From Aliihoeflea sp052435735 (GTDB lineage Bacteria; Pseudomonadota; Alphaproteobacteria; Rhizobiales; Rhizobiaceae), in assembly GCA_052435735.1 (NCBI GenBank), contig JBQVNB010000005.1, forward strand, positions 1 to 64,000: a DNA stretch of 64,000 nt. Direction: 5' to 3'. The notes beneath the pieces are model-generated. The model searched no databases. It was not told the DNA's origin and worked only from the letters and a program-made list of their open reading frames with translations. Positions 31,814 to 38,356 of this stretch are shown here, piece by piece. Numbering within the stretch: the stretch's first letter is position 1; each line of letters opens with the position of its first letter. A program made the position numbers and the translations under genes.

Positions 31814-31966
31814 TCAAAAAACGGTGTAGATGAAGGGAGCGATCGCCGAGCCTTGCGCCAGCACGAGCAACCCGCCCACGACCAGCAACATGAAGATGAC
31901 CGGAAACAGCCACCACTTCTTGCGCGCGCCCATATAGACGAAGAGTTCATTCAGAAGCGAAACCAT
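31814..31966 (-). CDS. DUF5989 / SxtK-like small membrane protein
   Basis: A 50-residue protein with one long membrane helix (FPVIFMLLVVGGLLVLAQGS) and the strongly conserved end SAIAPFIYTVF. This matches the DUF5989 family, found next to carbamoyltransferases, and is the size of cyanobacterial SxtK. Its role is unknown. The ATG at 31966 lies 70 bases downstream of the SxtJ-like gene on the same strand; the carbamoyltransferase start is 90 bases downstream. Confidence 0.85.
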   Translation of the reverse strand: MVSLLNELFVYMGARKKWWLFPVIFMLLVVGGLLVLAQGSAIAPFIYTVF

Positions 31967-32036
31967 CGCGATTCCCCAGCTCCAACTCTACTGCGACCAC
32001 TCCATAAAGCTGCTTTGCCCGATGTCCCTCATGGCT

Positions 32037-32456
32037 CTAGAACTGCTGCTTCATGTTGGACGTGCGGGCCCGTTCGACCTGATCGACAGCGATCCAGTAG
32101 GTCGGCGTTTCGACCTTGCGCTTTCGCAACGGGTCGCGAACGCGCTGCATGATCAGTCCGGTTGGCACGATGGCGATCGCAAACAGGATCAGCATGACGA
32201 CCGGATTGACGATCTTGCTGAGCAGCACCGCAAAGCGCATCCACAAGACGTTCAGCGGACGAAGCCGGCCGGGCGCAACGAAGCTGACGGTTGCAAGCAC
32301 GGCCGACAGGGCAAGCGCGATGCCAAGCACGACCTCGTTCGATCGCCAGATGGCCGCGACGATCAGCGCGACCGCGGTGAACACCAGCCCGGTCGACCGG
32401 TCCGATGGCAACGGCATTTCCGGCCGGTCGAGACTTTCGTGAAAATTGCTGCCCAA
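32037..32456 (-). CDS. SxtJ-family membrane protein
   Basis: A 139-residue protein with four predicted membrane helices (from TGLVFTAVALIVAAIW to VMLILFAIAIVPTGLI) and a basic C-terminal tail around RVRDPLRKRKVETPTYWI. The RLRPLNVLWMRFAVLLSKIVNPVVM segment is characteristic of SxtJ-family proteins, which are regularly encoded with DUF5989 and a carbamoyltransferase. Function unknown; likely a membrane partner of the carbamoylation system. It follows the 80-residue protein gene by 29 bases. Confidence 0.82.
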   Translation of the reverse strand: MGSNFHESLDRPEMPLPSDRSTGLVFTAVALIVAAIWRSNEVVLGIALALSAVLATVSFVAPGRLRPLNVLWMRFAVLLSKIVNPVVMLILFAIAIVPTGLIMQRVRDPLRKRKVETPTYWIAVDQVERARTSNMKQQF

Positions 32457-32485
32457 CTACCCCCCTCCGGCGCTCGAATGCGCCG

Positions 32486-32728
32486 TCACTTCCGGTCGAG
32501 CGGACGCGCGACGCCCCGCAACTGATCGATGAGCCCCCGATCGAGCTCCGAAACCATGCCTTCCGTCCGGCTCTCCAGATCGGTCAGCGCGGTGAATATG
32601 CGCTTGAGAAGGAGGTCCTTGTCGATGGCGCCCTGTATGTCCATCTCCCTGACCAGCATGACGAACATCTCGACGAGGCCGGCGTTCAGCCCCTGTTGAT
32701 ACAGCCGATCATTGTCCAGCGTCGTCAT
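32486..32728 (-). CDS. Small hypothetical protein, first gene of the carbamoyltransferase operon
   Basis: An 80-residue mainly helical acidic/basic protein (MTTLDNDRLYQQGLNAGLVEMFVMLVREMDIQGAID...) with no recognised domain, no signal peptide and no membrane helix. The ATG at 32728 was chosen over a longer in-frame extension to 32812 because the extension is not conserved-looking. It has the same strand and close spacing as the SxtJ gene, so it is probably cotranscribed. It lies next to the AT-rich region that may hold the operon promoter. Confidence 0.55.
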   Translation of the reverse strand: MTTLDNDRLYQQGLNAGLVEMFVMLVREMDIQGAIDKDLLLKRIFTALTDLESRTEGMVSELDRGLIDQLRGVARPLDRK

Positions 32729-32822
32729 CGAAACCTCACTCGCCCGCAGGAAACCACAACCCTCTTCGATCGTTTCGCCGTCATCTCTCGGCGTCTTCTT
32801 GATCGGTCCCAATATTTTGTAC

Positions 32823-32836
32823 TAGATCGCGATCTA
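32823..32836. promoter_or_regulatory. Perfect 14-bp palindrome, possible operator
   Basis: TAGATCGCGATCTA is a perfect palindrome in AT-rich DNA about 95 bases upstream of the start of the 80-residue protein gene. Its size fits a binding site for a dimeric repressor such as a TetR- or LuxR-type protein. No regulator is encoded nearby. Confidence 0.4.
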
Positions 32837-32887
32837 AATAGTTTGTTATACTATATCGATCCGACCATAACTCAATAAACACTAATA

Positions 32888-32921
32888 CAGAATGGCATCA
32901 TGTCAAGCAGACGCCATTCTG
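32888..32921. repeat. Inverted repeat, 9-bp arms
   Basis: CAGAATGGC at 32888-32896 pairs exactly with GCCATTCTG at 32913-32921, with a 16-base loop. It may be a stem-loop or a second operator upstream of the accessory operon. It has no T run, so it does not look like a terminator. Confidence 0.6.
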
Positions 32922-33054
32922 CATTGCATCGCCGTTTAGATCAGATCGGATAATTGGTCTGAAAATACATGAGCCGCATGCGCTCGACGCTGTAAATGGC
33001 GCGTCCGGCGAGTCGTTTCCCGATCCGGGAAGGCGCAGCCACCCGTCAGGCGCC

Positions 33055-33264
33055 CTACCGCTGCAAAGGTTGGCGCGCGAGCGTTATCAGTTCGCTTTCG
33101 TCATCGATGCCGGCCAGATAATAACCGAGGATGCGCGAGGCGCGCGCCTCGCGGTCGGTCTCGTTCTCGCCGGTGCGGCCCGTGGCCTGGAAGACGCGGG
33201 CCAGGAGCGCCAGTTCGATGGGCGAGATGATCCCAGCTTCTTCCGCCTTGCGATGCAGCGGCAT
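33055..33264 (-). CDS. Small conserved-type hypothetical protein
   Basis: A 69-residue mostly helical protein (MPLHRKAEEAGIISPIELALLARVF...) with a likely C-terminal helix (EARASRILGYYLAGIDDESELITLARQ). There is no signal peptide or membrane segment and no known domain. It lies 90 bases downstream of hdaA on the same strand, so it may be cotranscribed with hdaA. The start at 33264 is preferred over 33288. Confidence 0.55.
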   Translation of the reverse strand: MPLHRKAEEAGIISPIELALLARVFQATGRTGENETDREARASRILGYYLAGIDDESELITLARQPLQR

Positions 33265-33354
33265 GGCCCCCTCCATGATGACCGTCACAGAGTAGTGGAA
33301 AATCTTTGGGACGCAACAGGATCAGTTGGTTAGGCCCGACGACCGGTGCGTCGG

Positions 33355-34032
33355 TCAAAGTTCGCCGACGACTTCGGCCGCAAGCGCGCGCGTGATCCGA
33401 GACTTGCGCGCGAGGGCCGCTGCGTCCAACCTTTCGACGATATCGTTGGCGCTTTCGAGCGATCGCTCCATCCGCTTGACGAGATACTGAATCACCGCCG
33501 GATCGACCTCGACCTGGCGGTCGGAGAAGAGCTTGGTGAGGACACCGGCGAGCAGCATGTCGTCGGGCTCACCGATGTCGACAACCGCCGCCGCGCGCAG
33601 GCGCGAGACGAGGTCAGGAAGCTCGATAGGCCACGCCGCCGGGCGCGTCACGGCCGTCAGCAGGAGGTGCGTTCCGGCCGAGCGGATGGCGTTGATCAGA
33701 TGGAACAGGCCCGTCTCGTCGATCGGCGCGCGATCGGCATCGTCGACCAGGATCGGCCCGCGCTCGGCCCAGTCCAGCGCCTCGGGCGCGATGCCGGCGA
33801 TGGCTAGCGAGGCGGCGCCGGTCATCTTCTGCCAGGCGGAGGCCAGATGGGTCTTTCCGGCCCCGCACGGCCCGACGATCACCACGACCGGAGCCGGCCA
33901 GTCGGGATAGGTGTCGATGAGATGCAAGGCGGGGCGGATCGACGTGCCCGGCACGAGATCGTCGCGGCTCGTGGCCGGCCGATGCGCCAGATCGAGCGGG
34001 ATCTGCTGCGGCCGTCTTGGCGCGAGTGTCAC
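33355..34032 (-). CDS. hdaA: HdaA, DnaA-related replication initiation inhibitor
   Basis: A 225-residue AAA+ protein without a DNA-binding domain, which with the beta clamp stimulates ATP hydrolysis by DnaA and prevents re-initiation. The clamp-binding motif QIPLDL is at residues 10-15 and Walker A GPCGAGKT at 54-61, with Walker B ILVDDADR near residue 95. The protein is the Hyphomicrobiales/Caulobacter type rather than the enteric Hda type. It lies next to the AI-2E-family gene and purM, in the conserved order. Confidence 0.88.
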   Translation of the reverse strand: MTLAPRRPQQIPLDLAHRPATSRDDLVPGTSIRPALHLIDTYPDWPAPVVVIVGPCGAGKTHLASAWQKMTGAASLAIAGIAPEALDWAERGPILVDDADRAPIDETGLFHLINAIRSAGTHLLLTAVTRPAAWPIELPDLVSRLRAAAVVDIGEPDDMLLAGVLTKLFSDRQVEVDPAVIQYLVKRMERSLESANDIVERLDAAALARKSRITRALAAEVVGEL

Positions 34033-34035
34033 GGA

Positions 34036-35181
34036 TCAGACCCGGTCGAGCGGCTTTTGTCCGCCGCTATAGAGCGGCGAGGCTTCGTAGCGGCCGATCG
34101 CAAAGCGCACCAGAACGGCGACGGCCGCTGCCGCCGGCACCGCGATCAAAAGCCCGACGAAGCCGAACAGATAGCCGAAGGCGAAGAGCGCGAACATCAG
34201 CCAGACCGGATGCAGGCCGACGCTCTTGCCGACGAGATTGGGCTGCAGGATGTTGCCCTCGATGAACTGGCCGCCGAAGAAGATCGCAGCGACGAGCGCC
34301 ACCATGTGCCACTCGGGCCAGAACTGGACGAAGGCGACGCCGACCGACAGAACGAGGCCGACCATCGACCCGACATAGGGAATGAAGGAGATGAGCCCGG
34401 CGAACATGCCGATCAGCAGGCCGAAATTGAGGCCGACGATGGTCAGGCCGATCGCATACATGGTGCCGAGGATGAGGCAGAGCGTGCCCTGCCCCCGGAC
34501 GAAGCCGGCCACCGACGCGTCGATGTCGCGCGCGATCTGGCGCACGGTTTCGACGTTGTTGCGCGGCACGAGCTGGTCGACGCGGGCGACCATCTTGTCC
34601 CAATCGAGAAGCATGTAGAAGGCGACGACGGGAGTGACGACCAGCAGGCCGACGATGTCGACCAGCGCCTGTCCGCCGCTCCAGATCGAGGCCAGCAGCG
34701 CGGCGACCATGCCCGAGCCTTCGGAAAAGATCGAGCCGATCCCCTCTTCCAGCCCGCCCGGCTCCATCCCGATACGCGAGGACAACCAATCGAAGTCGAA
34801 CGAGGTGACCAGCGACTGCAGCCGCGCGAAATAGTCCGGCACGCGCTCGATGAAGCCGGCAAGCTGGTTGGCGAGGATCGGGACGATAACCGCCAGGCCG
34901 ACGACCAGAAGAAGCACGAAGGAGATCAGGATCAGCACCGTCGCCCAGATGCGCGACAGGCCGCGCCGCTCCAGCCAGTCGGCCACCGGATCGAGGAAAT
35001 AGGCAAGGATCATGCCCGCAAAAAAGGGCAGCAGGACCGACGCGAAGATGTAGAGGAACAGGACGAAGACCGCGACGGCGGCCGCCCAGAACATGGCCTG
35101 CCGGCGCAGCGACATGCGCGGCTGCACCGTGGCGGGCGTCGTGGCAGGAGTGGGCGATTCCGTCGTCATGCGCTTCGTCAT
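34036..35181 (-). CDS. AI-2E family / PerM-like membrane transporter
   Basis: A 381-residue integral membrane protein with about eight helices. The centre and C-terminus carry the family features (YFLDPVADWLERRG, VGSMVGLVLSVGVAFVQFWPEWH, and NILQPNLVGKSVGLHPVW). The family includes PerM and AI-2 exporters; no specific substrate can be named. The start is uncertain: ATG at 35181 or 35169, both with weak ribosome-binding sites. It overlaps nothing and lies three bases upstream of hdaA. It is divergent from purM, as in many bacteria where perM neighbours purM. Confidence 0.8.
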   Translation of the reverse strand: MTKRMTTESPTPATTPATVQPRMSLRRQAMFWAAAVAVFVLFLYIFASVLLPFFAGMILAYFLDPVADWLERRGLSRIWATVLILISFVLLLVVGLAVIVPILANQLAGFIERVPDYFARLQSLVTSFDFDWLSSRIGMEPGGLEEGIGSIFSEGSGMVAALLASIWSGGQALVDIVGLLVVTPVVAFYMLLDWDKMVARVDQLVPRNNVETVRQIARDIDASVAGFVRGQGTLCLILGTMYAIGLTIVGLNFGLLIGMFAGLISFIPYVGSMVGLVLSVGVAFVQFWPEWHMVALVAAIFFGGQFIEGNILQPNLVGKSVGLHPVWLMFALFAFGYLFGFVGLLIAVPAAAAVAVLVRFAIGRYEASPLYSGGQKPLDRV

Positions 35182-35363
35182 CCGCTGTTCGGGCAGGCTC
35201 ACGACATAGGCGCGCGCGGTTGCGGTGGTCAAGTGGCCGGCAAGCAAGCCTTCGCCTTGCAGGATGGGCGTGCTTCGTGCCAAGAGCGGGCACGAGCATA
35301 CGAAATTTGGACGGCTTGCGGCGAGCGTGGCTCGTAAGGCCGGTCCGGAGCGGAGTTTCTCAG

Positions 35364-36428
35364 ATGAGCGACCAGAAGAACGGGCTCACCTATGCGCAGG
35401 CCGGCGTCGACATCGATGCGGGCAATGCGCTGGTGGAGAAGATCAAGCCGATGGTGCGCTCGACGCGGCGACCGGGCGCCGATGGCGAGATCGGCGGCTT
35501 CGGCGGCCTGTTCGACCTGAAGGCCGCGGGCTTTTCCGATCCCGTCCTCGTCGCCGCCAATGACGGCGTCGGCACCAAGCTGAAGGTCGCCATCGACGCC
35601 GGCATCCACGACACGGTCGGCATCGACCTCGTCGCCATGTGCGTCAACGACCTCGTCGTGCAGGGGGCCGAGCCGCTCTTCTTTCTCGACTATTTCGCGA
35701 CCGGCAAGCTCGATCCCGACCAGGGCGCGGCCATCGTGTCCGGTATCGCCGAGGGCTGCCGACAGGCAGGCTGCGCGCTGATCGGTGGAGAGACGGCAGA
35801 GATGCCGGGAATGTATCGCGATGGCGACTACGATCTTGCGGGCTTCGCCGTCGGCGCAGTCGAACGCGGCCAATTGCTGCCGACCGACGACATCGTCGAA
35901 GGCGACGTCATTCTCGGCCTCGCCTCCTCCGGCGTCCATTCCAACGGCTATTCGCTCGTCCGCAAGATCGTCGAGCTTTCAGGTCTCGATTGGGATGCGA
36001 AGGCGCCGTTCGACAAAAGCCGCACGCTCGGCGAAGCGCTGCTCGAGCCGACCCGCATCTACGTCAAGCCGATCCTCGCCGCGATCCGCTCCACGCACGG
36101 CATCAAGGCGCTCGCCCACATCACCGGCGGCGGCTTTCCCGAAAACATCCCGCGTGTCCTGCCGAAGGATTTCGCCGCCGAACTCGACCTCGACGCGATC
36201 GACGTTCCACCCGTCTTTTCCTGGCTCGCCAAGACTGGCGGAGTCGCGCCCGTCGAAATGAAGCGCACCTTCAATTGCGGCGTCGGCATGATCCTCGTCG
36301 TCGCGTCCGGACAGGCGGCGCAAGTCGCCGCCGTTCTCCAGAAGGAAGGCGAACACGTCATGACCATCGGACGCATCGTGCCCCGTCGCGAGACCGGCGT
36401 CGTCTATCGCGGACATCTCGACCTATGA
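35364..36428 (+). CDS. purM: Phosphoribosylformylglycinamidine cyclo-ligase (AIR synthase)
   Basis: A 354-residue cytosolic enzyme of purine synthesis that makes AIR from FGAM with ATP. The N-terminal glycine-rich ATP site (YAQAGVDIDAGN, VAANDGVGTKLK), the ALIGGETAEMPGMY segment and the ITGGGFPENIPRVLP motif near residue 258 are those of PurM. The start at 35364 was chosen because it begins MSDQKNGLTYAQAGVDI; the upstream open frame is not related. The stop overlaps the purN start (ATGA). Confidence 0.95.
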   Translation: MSDQKNGLTYAQAGVDIDAGNALVEKIKPMVRSTRRPGADGEIGGFGGLFDLKAAGFSDPVLVAANDGVGTKLKVAIDAGIHDTVGIDLVAMCVNDLVVQGAEPLFFLDYFATGKLDPDQGAAIVSGIAEGCRQAGCALIGGETAEMPGMYRDGDYDLAGFAVGAVERGQLLPTDDIVEGDVILGLASSGVHSNGYSLVRKIVELSGLDWDAKAPFDKSRTLGEALLEPTRIYVKPILAAIRSTHGIKALAHITGGGFPENIPRVLPKDFAAELDLDAIDVPPVFSWLAKTGGVAPVEMKRTFNCGVGMILVVASGQAAQVAAVLQKEGEHVMTIGRIVPRRETGVVYRGHLDL

Positions 36429-37135
36429 GCATCACGAAGAAGCGCGTCGCCGTCCTGATCTCCGGCCGCGGCTCGAACATGAAGACACTGGCGGAAGCCG
36501 CAGCCGGCCCGCGCGCGACCTACGAAATCGTCGGCGTCATCTCCGACAAGCCGGAGGCGACCGGCCTCAACCACGCCGCCGCCCTCGACATCGAGGCGCG
36601 CGCGATCCCGCGCAAGGAGTTTGCCGACAAGGCGGCGCACGAAGCCGCCATCGACGCGCAACTCAAGCGCTGGAATGTCGAAATCGTCGCGCTAGCAGGC
36701 TACATGCGGCTTCTGTCGGCGGATTTCGTCGAGAGTTGGAAGGGCCGGATGATCAACATCCACCCTTCCCTCCTGCCGCTCTTCAAGGGGCTCGATACGC
36801 ACAAGCGTGCGCTCGATGGCGGGCTTCGCATCCATGGCTGCACCGTCCACTTCGTCACCGCCGAAATGGATGGCGGGCCGATCATCGCGCAGGCGGCCGT
36901 ACCCGTCTCGCCTGACGACAACGAGGACAGCCTGACGCGCCGCGTGCTCGCCGCCGAGCACCAGCTCTACCCGATGGCCCTCGACCTCGTCGCCGCCGGC
37001 CGCGCTCAACTCGTCGGCAACCGTGTCGCCTTCGATCATCTCGGCGCATCGAGCGGCCGCGAACGCATCCTCTCGCCCTCCACCGGCCACGACAGCGAAG
37101 CCGACCTCGAATCGCTGGCACGGTTTACGCCCTGA
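36425..37135 (+). CDS. purN: Phosphoribosylglycinamide formyltransferase
   Basis: GAR transformylase of 236 residues, using 10-formyltetrahydrofolate. Present are the nucleotide loop VLISGRGSNMKTL, the catalytic segment MINIHPSLLPLFKG with the His, and the conserved Asp in VTAEMDGGPIIAQ. It overlaps purM by four bases and is translationally coupled with it. Length is slightly above average because of a C-terminal tail of about 25 residues. Confidence 0.94.
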   Translation: MSITKKRVAVLISGRGSNMKTLAEAAAGPRATYEIVGVISDKPEATGLNHAAALDIEARAIPRKEFADKAAHEAAIDAQLKRWNVEIVALAGYMRLLSADFVESWKGRMINIHPSLLPLFKGLDTHKRALDGGLRIHGCTVHFVTAEMDGGPIIAQAAVPVSPDDNEDSLTRRVLAAEHQLYPMALDLVAAGRAQLVGNRVAFDHLGASSGRERILSPSTGHDSEADLESLARFTP

Positions 37136-37168
37136 GATCGCGTTTGTCGGGCGTTGCCCTTCCAAGCC

Positions 37169-38260
37169 TCAGAGCTTGAAGTATTGCTCCCGCGCCCGGA
37201 CGAAGGGCGTTTCGGCCAGTTCCGTCTTGCGCCGCACGATCGCTAGAGCCGCGATGAAGCCTTCCACGGCACGCGCCGTCAATTCGTCGCCGTCGCGCAG
37301 CGAGTTGATCGCCTCCGCAGCCGCCTTGGCTCCCGCCTCGAGGATGTCTTCCGGAAACTGGCGGACCTGAACGCCATGGTCATCGATAAGCGTCTCCAGC
37401 GCCCGCGGATCATTTGCCGCAAAATCCGACGCAATCTCGTCATGCTCGGCTTGGGCCGCCAGTCTGATGATCGCCTGCAAGTCTTCGGGAAGCGCCAGAT
37501 ATTTGGACTTGTCGATTGCCAATTCGGCAGTCAGCGCGGGCTCGATGAAGCTGGGAAAATAGTAGTTCTTGGCGATCTGGTGGAAACCGAGCGCAAGGTC
37601 GTTGTAAGGTCCGACAAATTCGGCCGCATCCAGCGTACCCGATTGAAGAGCCTGAAAAATCTCACCTGCAGCCATGTTCGTCACTGAAGCGCCAAGCTGC
37701 TGCCAGACAGTTCCGCCAAGGCCGGGGGTTCGAAAGCGCAAGCCCTGAATGTCCGCGACGCTCGTCAACTCGTTGCGAAACCAGCCGCCGGCTTGAGTGC
37801 CCGTATCGCCGGCAAGGAAGCCCTGGACGCCGAATTGATCGTAGATGTCGTCCCAAAGCTGCTGGCCGCCCATATGGCGTATCCAAGCCGATAACTCCCT
37901 TGAGGTCATGCCATAAGGGACGCCGGAAAAGAGTGACAACCCGGCGCTCTTGTTCTGCCAGTAATACGAAGCGCCGTGGCTCATTTCGGCATTACCGTCG
38001 ATGACGGCGTCGAGGGACTGGAGCGGCGGAACGAGTTCCCCTGCGGAAAAGACCTGAATCGTCAGCCGTCCGCCCGATGCCTGCGTGATGCGGTCAGCCA
38101 GGCGTTGCGCGCCTACACCCTGGCCGGGAAAATTCTTGGGCCAGGCCGTGACCATCCGCCATGTCTGAGTGTTTTGTGCGATGGCGGGCGTTGCCAAGGC
38201 GGTCGCGCTCGCAGCCACGCTGCCAGTCGCCAAACCGCCCAAAAACGATCGTCGTTGCAT
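37169..38260 (-). CDS. TRAP-type substrate-binding protein (DctP family), orphan
   Basis: A 363-residue periplasmic protein with a twin-arginine-type N-terminus (QRRSFLGGLATGSVAAS) and a signal cut near AIAQ. The body has DctP-family blocks (GGRLTIQVFSAGELVPPLQSLDAV, NKSAGLSLFSGVPYGM, GFLAGDTGTQAGGW, LGGTVWQQLGASVTNMAAGE). It binds an organic acid or similar ligand in the periplasm for a TRAP or TTT transporter, but no membrane subunit is encoded next to it. The start at 38260 gives the signal peptide; a longer frame to 38314 does not. Confidence 0.82.
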   Translation of the reverse strand: MQRRSFLGGLATGSVAASATALATPAIAQNTQTWRMVTAWPKNFPGQGVGAQRLADRITQASGGRLTIQVFSAGELVPPLQSLDAVIDGNAEMSHGASYYWQNKSAGLSLFSGVPYGMTSRELSAWIRHMGGQQLWDDIYDQFGVQGFLAGDTGTQAGGWFRNELTSVADIQGLRFRTPGLGGTVWQQLGASVTNMAAGEIFQALQSGTLDAAEFVGPYNDLALGFHQIAKNYYFPSFIEPALTAELAIDKSKYLALPEDLQAIIRLAAQAEHDEIASDFAANDPRALETLIDDHGVQVRQFPEDILEAGAKAAAEAINSLRDGDELTARAVEGFIAALAIVRRKTELAETPFVRAREQYFKL

Positions 38261-38356
38261 GTCATCCTCCCAGATGTCCCGGCGATCAATCAGTCGCTGG
38301 CAAAACACGGTCACCTCCTGACCGAGCTTTCATTACCGCATATGGAGGACGTCAAT

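Larger units (their letters stand above)
32729..33054. other. AT-rich intergenic region (326 bp), probable promoter/operator of the carbamoyltransferase operon
   Basis: The bases from about 32810 to 32985 are much more AT-rich than the surrounding DNA. They hold the 14-bp palindrome at 32823-32836, the inverted repeat at 32888-32921 and a shorter one at 32941-32962 (TCAGATC/GGTCTGA). No open frame with gene-like character was found. The flanking genes are both on the minus strand (32486-32728 and 33055-33264), so the region is not between divergent genes; it is downstream of one and upstream of the other. Confidence 0.6.

Noticed and set aside
27355..33354. att-site duplication of the tRNA-Arg 3' end
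   Set aside because: No second copy of the tRNA 3' segment was seen near the far end of the accessory block, and there is no integrase.
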